DNA of 64,000 bases from Fasciolopsis buskii (taxonomy: Eukaryota; Platyhelminthes; Trematoda; Plagiorchiida; Fasciolidae), in the NCBI GenBank assembly GCA_008360955.1, contig LUCM01002871.1:130979-194978 (forward strand), given 5' to 3'. The translations under genes were made by a program, and so were the position numbers. Under the pieces are notes generated by a model. That model saw only the letters and a list, made by a program, of their open reading frames with translations, searched no databases and had not been told where the DNA came from. Shown piece by piece: positions 1 to 10,740 of the stretch; the first letter of the stretch is position 1; the number at the start of each line of letters is the position of its first letter.

Positions 1-33
1 TACGCAATTGACTACTGATTTTTATTTCCGTAG

Positions 34-57
34 TGTATGTATTAATTCGAACAGCAG
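34..57 (+). CDS. Micro-exon candidate, 24 bp (weak donor)
   Basis: A T-rich tract ending in CGTAG precedes the exon. The donor after CAG is GTTAAT, which is a weak match. In the shared phase it reads YVLIRTA plus one trailing base. Kept only because length and phase fit the series. Confidence 0.25.
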
Positions 58-195
58 GTTAATACCATAAAAGCAATTGAGAGGCGATCACAGAATAGAA
101 ACGGCAATGTAAGTGACCAATGGAAGAGATCCTTAATACTTCACAAGTATAGAAGAAAGATAACGGATATTCGTGTTTTTTGTTACTCGTTGCAG

Positions 196-207
196 AAAAG
201 TCATTAT
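196..207 (+). CDS. Micro-exon candidate, 12 bp
   Basis: The acceptor is strong: a run of T and C ends in TTGCAG at 191-195. Twelve bases later there is a perfect GTAAGT donor at 208. In the shared phase the exon reads K-S-L with a trailing T. Both splice sites are clear, so this is one of the better short members. Confidence 0.55.
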
Positions 208-455
208 GTAAGTCAAAGCAGCTGACAAGCAACATGTTAGCACCTTGAATGGTCTAAATGAACTAGGCATGATGTCCCCACCAATCTTCCTATTTCATGC
301 ACCAAGTGCCGAATTCAGTTCACTCATTTACGTTTATTCATGCAAATTAGGACAACGTATAACGCATTGGTCTCGCCTTACTGTTCGAGATTCACTTTGC
401 CCGTATATCTGCAAATCAATTGTCTTTATTCCCTTGGGCATTTCAATGGGTTTAG

Positions 456-464
456 TGTCAAGCT
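456..464 (+). CDS. Micro-exon candidate, 9 bp
   Basis: The acceptor TTTAG at 451-455 follows a T-rich but interrupted tract, and the donor GTAAGT starts at 465. In the shared phase the exon reads S-S with a trailing T. The intron back to the previous candidate is only about 250 bp. Confidence 0.42.
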
Positions 465-539
465 GTAAGTGAATGAAATTTATAAAATATTCACGTTTTA
501 GCTTTAGAACGATCTGTTTTTTTTTGTTGCTGACCATAG

Positions 540-575
540 CAAATCCAAGCAAAAATTTTGCCCCCAGTCTGGCCC
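540..575 (+). CDS. Micro-exon candidate, 36 bp (weak donor)
   Basis: The acceptor is very strong: nine T's and further pyrimidines lead to CCATAG at 539. The only donor giving a multiple of three is GTGCGA at 576, which is poor. In the shared phase the exon reads NPSKNFAPSLA. The frame stays open to a TGA at about 674, so an alternative is a longer or terminal exon. Confidence 0.3.
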
Positions 576-1545
576 GTGCGAGAAGAATTACACCTTATGA
601 ACAGCCTCAGAATTTAACGATTTCAAAAAATTTCGTGAATACTCTCGCGGTATCTCATTTTCTCATCTTCTGGTGATGGTCGATCGTAAGGAGCGCGGAC
701 AATGTGATACGTCTCCGAATATAGTTTCCAGTGGTCTGAAATTGACGTTTATCGCTAGCTGAAGCAGAGTAGGATGTGACCAAGCAGGGATGCAAATGCG
801 TACCCTATCCACCTTCTGCGCGCGGTGATATTGTCTTCGTGAGAATGGAAGTAACTTGGCCTGGAACGACATACACATGTACAGCGGTCCCGGGAACGGC
901 GAGTTCCTGATTCCAAATGTCTACCATAAACCGAACAAATCAATGTCACATTTGCAAAAAGAAAAATGTTGGACGAACAACGCTCTTCTAAATGCCCTAG
1001 CAACAAAAGGGACAATAAAGCGCTTCAACCTTAGCTTTACAGTTTATCGAATTTAATGAACTCAACTTATCTGAAACGATTCAGTGTAAGAATGAAACTA
1101 GATGCCTGACTATGCGAAACATCAAAATCAGTAAATATGGCAGCTGGTTCCGCACTAGCTTGAACCCGTCACATAAATATCACCAATGTCAATTAGCACG
1201 ACATTATTTGAAGTTGATTGGTTAATAGTGCAAAATTCATAATTATGGATTTCGACGAGTCAGAAAATGTCCCAATTCGTTTCTAAAACTGTAAGAGAAT
1301 ATTCATTCGATATTCCTCTTATGGTGTACGCTTTTAATAGTGCGTTGCCTTCATCAAGTTCACCGGGACAGACAGAACCAGAATTTGGCGAGATGTTAAC
1401 ATTTTGATTTAATCTTGTCGATCACCGACATAAGATACGTTTGCATTCGTAGAACATCGGGTTGATTACTGTTTCGGATGGAAAATTGTTTAACAAATAA
1501 TGGATAGTATGTTAAGATTCAGTTAAGACCAAAGTAGTTCCATTT

Positions 1546-1941
1546 TCATCCTGTACCAGTAGTCCTTGGCTGAACAAAACTAAACCGCTTAGTCGAATTA
1601 TCACAGATTTTGTCAGTACCGGTAGTCTGAATTTTCTCTTGGGCAAACGATGTCCCGGATAAAGAAATTGAATCAATTGTGTTCTGGTTTTTATCAAATG
1701 GCGCTTTGGTTATAAACGATACGGTTGTGTCATGTCCACCTGTCACCATAACTGCAGGTGATCTAGGGTATAAAACGTTAGAAGCAGAGTCTGTCGGAAG
1801 TTTGTTCACAAGGTCTTCTCGATTGAACCTCTTGACTCCTGCAAGCAACTGAAGTCTGACGGTTTGGAAGATGCTACTCAAATCAGAGTTGTCATTTTGT
1901 CGTCGACCAGTAAACATCAGCTTTCTCGGTGCTGACTGCAA
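1546..1941 (-). CDS. Unassigned S/T/N-rich open reading frame
   Basis: This is a 131-codon open frame with no recognisable domain. It is rich in Ser, Thr, Asn and Gln. The only in-frame upstream start is TTG, and the frame is closed by a TGA a short way upstream, so it is not a complete gene. It could be part of an exon, with a possible acceptor (TTGCAG) about 25 bases into the open region on the minus strand. It could equally be chance, since frames of this length are expected a few times in 64 kb. No protein family is suggested. Confidence 0.15.
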   Translation of the reverse strand: MQSAPRKLMFTGRRQNDNSDLSSIFQTVRLQLLAGVKRFNREDLVNKLPTDSASNVLYPRSPAVMVTGGHDTTVSFITKAPFDKNQNTIDSISLSGTSFAQEKIQTTGTDKICDNSTKRFSFVQPRTTGTG

Positions 1942-1995
1942 CGGATCACTTTGGACCTGTTTTCACAAAAGATTCCGATAAACGCGTCCGTTTGA

Positions 1996-2172
1996 CCGGG
2001 ACTGGCTAAGCGAATAGGGTCGTGACATTTGGATGTGAAAGTCGCGGATTCGAATCCTCCTAACGCCGGTCAAATTCCCCACATGGCCACTCTCTGTTGG
2101 CCGAGTCATCTTTGCTGAAAATTGATATACGTTGTTAGTTCATTAATAAAGGAAGTAATAGAAAAAAGATAT
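1996..2172 (+). repeat. tRNA-derived SINE, copy 1
   Basis: The head resembles a tRNA: an A-box-like region, then GTTCGAATCCTCC-type B-box (here GATTCGAATCCTCC), followed by GCCGGTCAA. A body with CCCCACATGGCC and CTCTGTTGGCC follows. The tail is AATTGATATAC, then TTAATAAAGGAAGTAATAG and an A-rich end. The order matches the copies at 16.2, 25.3, 26.7, 41.3, 55.5 and 63.4 kb. The 5' part is degenerate. Confidence 0.85.
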
Positions 2173-2800
2173 AGTTGTTGGATGAACTTAGGAAAGACAG
2201 GCTGCAGATATTTAATGTCATTAACATATCGCTTGTATAAAATAGCCTGAGACGTCATAGAAGGTTGTTTATACTCACCGATAAATTGAAGGGATATCCA
2301 TTGGTACACTCTCGGTTTGTCTACACGAAGTCACTTTAAAATGAAAAAGAATGATTTATGAACATAAAATTAAACTTTCATTCAAACAATCCAGAAGATT
2401 GCGGCAAGAAGTATTCAAAGATAAAATATTACCACTCGATAACGTCTGCGATCTCAGATGGAGGAAGTCTTCCTTAGGCGAAATCTTCCAGTAGTGAGGC
2501 CAATTCGAAAGAGTCTTTTACGCAGCAATGATGACATTCCCGCTAGGATCAGGTCTCAAAAGTGAACCAGCCAACGAGCAAATTTGTGATCAAGTGATGT
2601 TTGTCTTCGCAAAATGAGCCTCAATAGACATTTGTTTTTCCGGAAATTTGGTGCAACTCTCCGAAAAAGGTGTCTTTATCGCAAAAGAGTTTAATTTTCT
2701 TCTAATTCTGCTTCAGCTATCTGCTAGAAATTTCGAAATTTTGCGTTAAATTTATCATGCTTGCGTTTTGCCGGAGTCTGGCAATATTTGGTTTATTTCG

Positions 2801-2802
<2 letters not shown>

Positions 2803-2829
<27 letters not shown>
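2803..2829. repeat. (CA)n microsatellite
   Basis: About 13 uninterrupted CA units, followed by imperfect CA-like sequence (CTCACGCAC). Confidence 0.95.
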
Positions 2830-2833
<4 letters not shown>

Positions 2834-5391
2834 GCACCTGTGGGCACAAAGCAGAACCTCTGATCTGGCTTGGTGAATATTGACTTGCGACATGTGATTT
2901 GTCTCATTCTGTCTGCCGTCATATTTGGTTATGAAACACCACGGCTGAAAAATGAGATTGTGAAAAGTCATCGAAATTTGTCGTGTTTTAGGCTGACGAT
3001 TTATACGAGTAGTTCGAAGTGTTGACAACTGGCCAAGTTTGTCCCCGTTCTGTTCTGATGATCTCGATTAAGGGCGGATACTATTTCCTATTTATTCAAT
3101 TGTCATATTGATGATATCATATCGTCACTACTCAAGTTAAATAATAGTACCTACATACGCATTGGTTCATTTGTACACGGAATAAAATGCAATGGTTCTC
3201 TAAGAATAAGCTGTAGAAAGTCAACGATTATCCCGTTACCTTGGTGAGCTGTTTCACGGTCAACCGGAAAGGGAATTTTTACAATCTGGTTTACCAATTG
3301 TGAATTAGTTTGAATAAACTGTCGATTGACTGAAAAATATATTCATACGGAGCGTAAAAGGTTGTCAATAGTGAAATTCCAATGGATATCAAGAAATGAG
3401 AATTCAGAATACGCTACTATCTAAAGCATCAGCAAACTGTCTATTATTTCATTATTTACAGCAGCTGATATTAAATAAATAAGCAATAGCCACTGGAAAG
3501 TTAATAAAATTCAGGAAAGAAACAGGATGAATTAGAAAAACATGAAACTTGTCACGTGATGGATACCAAATAAGGTCGATACACTGAGTAAAATGTACTC
3601 ATGGGACAATAGACGGAATCAAGCGGATATTCTTTGAAAATGTCTTTCAGGTCGGGATTCGGAGAATATCCTTTTCGAATTACAATTAAAATTGCATCAT
3701 TTCAGTGGCATCGTCCTCTGTGCAATACAGGTATTCATTACTTTCTTTGTGGGAAAAAATTAATAATAACATCGATAGCATCCAATTATGATTAGCTAAT
3801 CAAAATGGTGGGTGGAAGACATTGTGAAAAAATCGATCAGCAAATCGGTTAGCGTTGAAGCTGAGTGGTGGTACTTCGGACAGCAACTGCACTGAGAATC
3901 CACTTATTCGTTACTGATAAGCTCAATTCAAGTATTCGCCGAAATACACGATGTAATCAGGTGGTAAACCAATTAAAGGCTATTTCAAACACAGAATTGT
4001 CAAATACCAATCGTTTGCTAAGAGAATCAGGGAATCAGTGAACAAGAAAACACGATGTGCTAATTGTAGGAGCAAATATCTTTGTACTGGTCGGCTGGCA
4101 GTAACTCTGAAAATCGGTATGTCTTATGGCTCAGGTTAATGATTGGTCGATATTATCGACTGACGACAGACTGGGCTGGTAATGAGACAATTTCTACCGA
4201 CACGCCAAGTTCATCCATCGAAATTTTATGAAGAATGTTTTTTGTTTACTAAAGGAACAGCTTTCTAACACGCATGCACAAATATAGTTCGGGCCACATG
4301 GGACTAGTTACCATTTTTGGCTGGAGACCAAGCAGTTTGAAGTGACCTCGTGCGATGAATCGGGGCACATAGATATACGTTTAACTGTCTCATTATTATT
4401 AAGTCCAGCCTTGCCCTGTTAATCGGTATACGATTGATGAATGGATGGACAGGTTATTCCCAAATTTCACAGAATTTGTGCAGTTTGTTAATGGTAGAAT
4501 TACGTGCAGTAGAAAATCGCATTCTCTAAACTAACAGCTCAAGTTTACTGTGTTTTAGACTGCTCTACATAACTCTGCACCTTATCGACAATCCCAGATA
4601 TCTACCGGGTAATTCTATGACGTCTTCAACGATAAGAGCGCCCTAGGTGCTGGCTATCCAGAAATGTTGGTCCGACATGCTCGCATTCGACTTTCGTTGG
4701 GTCACACACGAACAGATCCGAAATGTCAAGACAGAGTTCATTTTCTACGATGCACTGATACAAATAATTGATAATTCTTAACACAAGAAACAATGGTATT
4801 GGTCTCTTTTTCTGAACTATTTCACATTTTGAAACGTATCAGGCCAGGCTGGAATGAAAAACACATGATACCAATTTTCCGCCAGTCCAATGAGAAATCA
4901 ATCAACACAGCCTCCTTTTTTGTGCAACTCCTGTATGATATGTGTTTTGTGTGATGTACTATGGAAGCTTTGCAGTAGGTGTAACATACAACTATTCGTA
5001 GGTAACGAGGAGCAGGTAAATGCGAGGCTGTAAAACAATGAAAGATCGACATTGAATATCAAACAACATTTACGGACATACCCGAGGCCGAAACGTTACT
5101 AGTGCCTATCTAAGAGACCCACGAAAGATGCACGAGCGAACATTACCACTAAAACCGACAATCGGGCCTGACTGACCTCTATTATCAATCCACTTTTCAT
5201 TGGCCTATGGACACTGGAATAGGTTTGTTCATACATCACTTATTACATCTGTTCTTTTGTTGAACCGACGAATGAAACAAGATATGGTTTACCATGTTAC
5301 TTCATAAACATTTTTTCGTTTCTCTGTTTACTAACGTTTCTCTTTTTGTCCAACATAAAAATTTTTCCGTTCTATTTGTTTTTTGTTCAAG

Positions 5392-5400
5392 TGACAAATT
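5392..5400 (+). CDS. Micro-exon candidate, 9 bp
   Basis: A long T-rich tract ends in TTGTTCAAG at 5391, a strong tract with a permissible AAG acceptor. The donor GTAAGT starts at 5401. In the shared phase the exon reads T-N with a trailing T. In phase 0 it begins with TGA, so it can only be coding in the other phases. Confidence 0.55.
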
Positions 5401-5765
5401 GTAAGTGTACTAAACCGTATTTTGATAGTTTGACCATAAACGGTTAGATGCGTGGCGAAACACAAACGGTCGACAAGTCCAGCTAGACTGTATACAAAAC
5501 AAACAATACCATGCCAATTTTCTTCAAACGGTCGACAACTGTGTCCCCGGACTAGGGTTGTTCAACATTATCTGCATGGTGCTCATATACACAAATTATG
5601 TCACGTATCCGGTCCAACAAATGTACGAAAGACGTCGAATCAAAATATCTGGGCCACAGAATTGCCTAGATTTGACCAAATACAAACACTGTACGCATAA
5701 ATCAGTAGGGAAATTTCATATTGTTCTAAAATGATTTTTCACCGGTTATCCATTCGTCCTCCTAG

Positions 5766-5777
5766 TTGCTGTAAGTT
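5766..5777 (+). CDS. Micro-exon candidate, 12 bp (alternative 5 bp)
   Basis: The acceptor CGTCCTCCTAG at 5765 is strong. A GTGAGT donor at 5778 gives 12 bp that read A-V-S in the shared phase. A GTAAGT inside it at 5771 would leave only 5 bp, which would shift the frame, so the 12-bp reading is preferred. Confidence 0.38.
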
Positions 5778-6040
5778 GTGAGTTGACTACGCGGATTCAA
5801 GACAATAAATGCCAGGATTCTATTTTTGTCCTGGCATCGACAGACTGCACTGCCGTCGATTAGGTCTAACAATATGCGAGCATTTGAACGTTCCAGTACA
5901 CGAAGTATTTTATTATTTACTGACTACCGCGTCAGATTCATGGAAGATCATTATGTCCTAGTCTGGATTTGCTTTCTTGAAAGCTTTACAATGCCATCCA
6001 ATGTACTAACATTCATCCTACCGTTTCTCATCTCGAACAG

Positions 6041-6049
6041 TTTTGCGGC
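6041..6049 (+). CDS. Micro-exon candidate, 9 bp
   Basis: The pyrimidine tract CCTACCGTTTCTCATCTC leads to GAACAG at 6040, and a perfect GTAAGT starts at 6050. In the shared phase the exon reads L-R with a trailing C. Translating through the tract from the ATG at 5991 looks like a signal peptide, but that is explained by the T/C-rich acceptor. Confidence 0.55.
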
Positions 6050-6233
6050 GTAAGTGACAGTTACATTCTGAATGCTGCTTTTAATTTTATCAAAAGTCAA
6101 ATTTCTAGGGATGCTTACAGTTTCCTTTGAAGTGTTTACGCCTAAATGTGCGCGTGTGCGCGGTGATTCGACGTTAACGTCACGTGTTCTCTTCTCACCA
6201 CCTTCATATCGTCCGTTTGTACTATCACGGCAG

Positions 6234-6275
6234 GTGTTTTTAACCTTAAAAGAAAGTGGACATACTCAAAAGTTG
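6234..6275 (+). CDS. Micro-exon candidate, 42 bp
   Basis: The acceptor is CGTCCGTTTGTACTATCACGGCAG and the donor is GTAAGA at 6276. In the shared phase the exon is open for 13 codons, reading VFNLKRKWTYSKV. In phase 1 it contains TAA. It is the longest member and very basic. An internal AAG acceptor would give 23 bp and break the phase. Confidence 0.48.
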
Positions 6276-7555
6276 GTAAGATTTGATTTGATGAGTTTTT
6301 TTTTGCCATGGTAACATTCGGAAAATAACGAGACTAGATTATTCAAAATGATGTCCATCGGGATTAGCTGTGGAATGTGAATTAAAGCTCCATGGGATCA
6401 TGCAGGTGTTCTAACTTAAATAATTTATGACTGATTTGACCGATTCGTAACTCGTTTAAATGTGTCACATTCGAAGATCAATGACCCGCATGGATAAATG
6501 GGGCATACAGAATAGAAATTTCTATTAACAATCGAATTTTAGTCATACTTTCGATACCCATAGGAAAATCGTATAAGACAAGATTAGCCATTCGGACTGT
6601 TTAGTGCGAATTGTATGTCCATGTGCAATTAGATTTCGGCTATTAGTGCACACACAAGGGCATGGGTGTCCGTGATGAAAGAGGTCAGACAAAACGGGTT
6701 ACAGCAGCGCGGACAATGAGCCCCAATGTTTTCCATCAGAGTGCCTGTACTAGCAATCTATGGCAACGCAAAAAGACTGTTTAGCGGCGCTCAAGCAGTG
6801 AGCTTCTTCAGGGATATTCTAACCCGTAAGAGTGGTGAGTCCAACTTTTTCTCACATGGAAGCTCGTAGTTTACCGTGTATCCTCGTTCCGTAAAACGAT
6901 TGTGCGGTTAGTTAAAGTGAACGAGTTATTAAAGAACCAAGTACAATCTAAAGAATGCTCTCGGTTAGTCATACGATTACCAACGAATGAATAAGACAAT
7001 GGAAAAAACAAATCATAAAAGGACAGTCTCACTGCGATAGGATAATAGCGGCAATCAAATCGACTAATTTGTGCAGACGCATTTGTGAAGTGCTTTTGCA
7101 AGCCGAGGCAGCCCACAATCACTTTGTTTGCCGATAACCCAACACTCAGGACCGGGTGAAACAAGCATAGTGAATTTGATCAAGAACGGGACAGGTGAAT
7201 TGATTGATGCCTTCCCATTACCATCACGTGCAATCGCCTATACGATCGGAGGTAGAGTGATTATAGGTAGACTACGCAAAGAACTATTCTAAAATCTAAA
7301 TTTACATACAGTGATCGAGAAGTTTTCGTTTACATGGCTTACCAATAGGGCCATGTTACGCTCGATTGATAAAAGGAAACAAATTCGTAAAGCATCGTTT
7401 TTCTGAAGTACTCTAGACCTCGCTCGGTTCACAACGCTTTACCAACAGCTACCTGTTTGGACGTTCCTAATGATTGCACCGTTAGGACTGGTGCAAAATA
7501 CTTCATTTGGGTGATCCCTTATTTACCAAGTCATAGCTTTAGACATTTACCTTTT

Positions 7556-7925
7556 TCATGAAATAATTCACCATGTAAGGTCATCGACCAACTCACCATT
7601 AAGAAACCATAGAAGCACTGTACAGCTGTTTCATTCAGCTTGTTAGGAATCTTCAGCAGTGCATATCCACCGCACCCGAACTGGGACGCAAACCCGAACA
7701 AGGACGAACGATTCTGAGTCGAACGGCTAGCCATTACGCTATCGGACAGGTTGCGAACGGTTTGTTGAACTTCACCACATGATATTGCACCTATCCGTCA
7801 CTGATTTGCACGGCCACGGACCGCTAGTAGTCGATCCCTGCTGATAGATGACCTCTCTGCAGGTAGCCTAAGTACGACGAAGGCTTTGGATATGACCTAC
7901 AGACCTTGATTATATGGTACATGTT
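7556..7925 (-). repeat. tRNA-like dispersed element, copy a
   Basis: On the minus strand it carries a tRNA-like core. The loop CTCAGAA suggests a CAG anticodon, and with the preceding GGCGTTCGA it resembles the tRNA-Leu middle region. The core is followed by GGTGGATATGCACTGC and a tail ending in CACCATG-like sequence. The 5' flank (+ strand 7760-7925) contains GGTAGCCTAAGTACGACGAA, shared exactly with 58.65 kb. Copies occur at 40.2, 58.4 and 58.7 kb. Confidence 0.8.
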
Positions 7926-9000
7926 AGCAGTAGTATCGTTTTCCTTCTCTGGCATGCTTCAGTTTGCCTAAAAGGTCGATAGCGTACAGCTGTATGTTGT
8001 TTGACTAAAAACTTAGGGCTAAAATTGACCAATAAGTGCCAACCGTTTGGAACATCCGCTGTGAGCAAAAATTACACTAAAAACTATTCGCATTTTGACA
8101 ATGAAGGGGTGTCATTGTTCAATAGACAAAAAAGTTTTGTTGCCGTTTCGGTTTCATTTTATACGATTGTGTCCCAGAATTTATGCACCGCCGAAAAAAG
8201 GAATAAACATTTTATTAATTCAGGAGAATAACGTGACAAACTTGGAATTTTACATGTGAAAAACCCTACTTGCCAGTCTTTCCCTATAGTTCGCGTAGAG
8301 AGCCATGTAGTTATTCTAAGTCACATGATTTCTAAGTTGTTTTTCAACATTCAGAAACTACAAAACATTCCACAGTCTTAGTCTCCAGTAGCCTTCGAGA
8401 AGTGTCGTCTTCCAAGATGTGTAATCAATAACGGAGGCTCTATGTGTGCGCCAGTTGACTAATCTTATTTGTCATGGTAGTTCGTTTGAATCAGCCATAT
8501 CACAAACGTTGACAGAGACCTTAAGGATTGGATTTTGCTCATCAAACCACAGTCCAATCGAAAAGGTTCACAAATGTCCGAGGAACCACCCTCAACCCAT
8601 CATTCTTGTCTCAAACAGGACATTTAGCTATGCATCACGGAACCTGATTAGCTATGATGTTCGGGCTCTGAAGAACGATACACTTTCTCCAACTGTCAGT
8701 TCTGAACAGGAGAAATATAACACAGTCTATACAACTCAGCTTCAGATCTAAAGTGTATCGAATTGGATGCATTATGTCGTTTGGATTGGAGTCTGGCAAT
8801 CGACCATTGGCCGGTCTCTTCTCCAAAGGATATCCAGCAAATGACCATTTCTGTTTTCGTAAAAATGTGAAAGCGATATCTGTCTTCTAAGTGAATCAAA
8901 GAGATGATTGACATTTTGACATGCGTTGTGAACTTTCAAAGCTCGTCAATCGTCTTTGATAATTCCCGAGTAAATGGACAACTTCCTTCTCATTTTACAG

Positions 9001-9018
9001 TCTACGAGACGCACAATC
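9001..9018 (+). CDS. Micro-exon candidate, 18 bp
   Basis: The acceptor is excellent: CTTCCTTCTCATTTTACAG ending at 9000. The donor is GTACGT at 9019, less common but shared with the candidate at 31880. In the shared phase the exon reads Y-E-T-H-N with a trailing C. Confidence 0.52.
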
Positions 9019-9100
9019 GTACGTAGTAAACGTAGTGTTGGTTATGCTTTGCTGCAGGCATGTTGTCTTGAAGACCTTATGTTTATGCATCGCAGTCCCA

Positions 9101-9105
<5 letters not shown>

Positions 9106-9146
<41 letters not shown>
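9106..9146. repeat. (AT)n microsatellite
   Basis: About 20 AT units. It lies just upstream of the hammerhead-like repeat at 9184, as does the AT tract at 38626 for the second copy. Confidence 0.95.
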
Positions 9147-9149
<3 letters not shown>

Positions 9150-9180
9150 TGAAAACATCTGCAGCCCAGGTTGCATATTT

Positions 9181-9290
9181 TAGAGTTGAGAAGGAGTACA
9201 CTGGGTTAATTCGTTTATCGTGACGTCTCGATCCAAACTAGGACTCGTTGTCATTCACGTTTGACAACTCAGTGTACGCCTTCTCAACTG
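9181..9290 (-). repeat. Hammerhead-like fold-back repeat, copy 1
   Basis: Two 24-base arms (9184-9207 and 9266-9289) are inverted copies with two mismatches. Between them lies a core shared with 38,671-38,718. On the minus strand the core reads ACAACGAGTCC, a short loop, then GGATCGAGAC. The layout resembles a type I hammerhead of Penelope-like retroelements, but the conserved CUGANGA and GAAA bases are changed (GAGA here), so self-cleavage is unlikely in this copy. Confidence 0.55.
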
Positions 9291-9450
9291 TAACATTTAT
9301 ATATATGCTCGCATATATACGCATATCAACTGCAGGTGGTATACGTATGGATCACCAGAAAATCCCCAGAATCAATCGACTGATTTGACTTTTATTCCAG
9401 CTATTCATGCATGCGTACACCGTACATATCTGTCCAAACACTGATGAGTG

Positions 9451-9597
9451 CATATGTCTGTATGCATGTGTGTATGTATGTATGTGTGCATGTATGTATG
9501 TATGTATGTATGTATGTGTATGTATGTATGTATGCATGTGTGTATGTATGTGTGTGTATGTGTGTATGTATGCATACATGCATGTATGTATATACAT
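9451..9597. repeat. (TGTA)n tetranucleotide array
   Basis: An imperfect TGTA/TGTG array of about 150 bp. It gives false open frames in several reading frames on both strands (Tyr/Met/Cys/Val-rich on +, His/Thr/Tyr/Ile-rich on -). Confidence 0.95.
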
Positions 9598-9629
9598 GCA
9601 CACATCCATAAATGAATGTGAGAATTTGT

Positions 9630-10740
9630 TTTCAAAGTATTGTAAGCGCTTAGCTTGACGTTCAGATTGGAAAGGCTTCGTTACCGTCCCAGGTGACATC
9701 ATCAGTCAGTGACTTCGGTGTGCGGTTTTATTTACAGTAAAATTGCCCCAGATTCGACCTTGACACTAGATTATGTCTGCTCTGCCGGTTTTAGCAAAGT
9801 GCATAAAATATTCTGCGTTTGAACACTGTTCAGCGGATCAAAAATTGCAGTACAATGGAACTGTAAAAGCTGGAATGAAATTAACTTGTCAAGATGTTTC
9901 AACGGAAAGGCTAGCCAGGAATTTTTTTTATAAAAAGAATGGTAGACGGGATGAAAAAGGAGACAAACAGGCGAGAAATGCAGAGCAAGATTGCAAGATT
10001 GCTCGAGCCACAATGCATCACAGCAGTGCACAAACCCATCAAAACCATTAGAAAGTGCATTATGAAACTAAAAGGAAAACTCAAAACGACAGAAGAATTC
10101 TTATCTACAAAGTCGAATGTCAAGAAAACTGGCCACTCGAATGCATGAACACAAATGTGCCCCGAGAAGACGTAATCATCTTTTACTCATATCCGTTCAC
10201 GAGGATCAGGACGGACATATATTAAATCTGAACACGGTCTACATTATAAATCAAGCAAACGAAAAACATTCAAGAGAGCTTTTTGGGAGATTTGAACCAA
10301 TCGACGAATACAATACAATACACGTAACTGAACACCAAGTGTACAAGATCTGAATGAATTAGTTGGTGTCAATTCCTTTGGAATCTGAAAGAAGCAGAGC
10401 CATTTCAAGCTCGCAGTATCTAACACTGATCCTAGCTAAAGGACGCCTCGCACTCACATTGCTGGAATCAGCAACGTTACCAAAATTAGTAAGTTTGCGA
10501 AAATTGATGTTGCCAAAATCAGCAGTGCTTCTAAAATTGGTAACACTGCTGGTTTAAGGTCGAAGCTAGGGAAGCTCGCAAGGTGGACCTACTCTGGGGT
10601 CAAGGTAAAATCTGGGGCAACGGTACTGTAACTACAACCGAACAGCGAATTTATTGCCTACGCACCGATGATGTCATCGCGGTTGGTGACGAAATGTTTC
10701 CGATCTAAATACCAAGCACAACGTTCACAAAACTTTGAAA
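9630..10740. mobile_element. 1.1-kb element with ~150-bp inverted terminal arms
   Basis: The arms at 9630-9773 and 10583-10740 are diverged inverted copies. Shared blocks in order are TTTCAAAGT, GACATCATC, TTACAGTA and TTGCCCCAGATT, then a CTTGAC block. The interior of about 0.8 kb has no coding domain and contains a short degenerate tandem repeat (10,455-10,555, units around CAACGTTACCAAAATTAG). It looks like a non-autonomous fold-back transposon or two copies of one repeat in opposite orientation. Target-site duplications were not resolved. Confidence 0.55.

Larger units (their letters stand above)
577..5390. other. Non-coding stretch apart from one SINE, one weak ORF and one CA tract
   Basis: I find no convincing exon on either strand here. 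Strong-looking acceptors near 2716, 3645 and 3690 lack a donor that gives an in-phase multiple of three. Open frames are short and lack motifs. In the proposed gene this is one long intron of about 4.8 kb. Confidence 0.4.

Noticed and set aside
94..108. 15-bp mini-exon before GTAAGT at 109
   Set aside because: The acceptor tract is purine-rich and the shared phase contains TAG.
1262..1288. 27-bp mini-exon before GTAAGA
   Set aside because: The shared phase contains TAA and the acceptor is weak. It was excluded from the chain, which is a selection bias to keep in mind.
5991..6049. Apparent signal peptide from an ATG running into GTAAGT
   Set aside because: The hydrophobic codons are the T/C-rich tract of an acceptor (AG at 6040); the 9-bp exon explains the donor and keeps the shared phase.
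9352..9702. Long open frames rich in His/Thr/Tyr or Tyr/Met/Val
   Set aside because: These are translations of the TGTA microsatellite in several frames and both strands.
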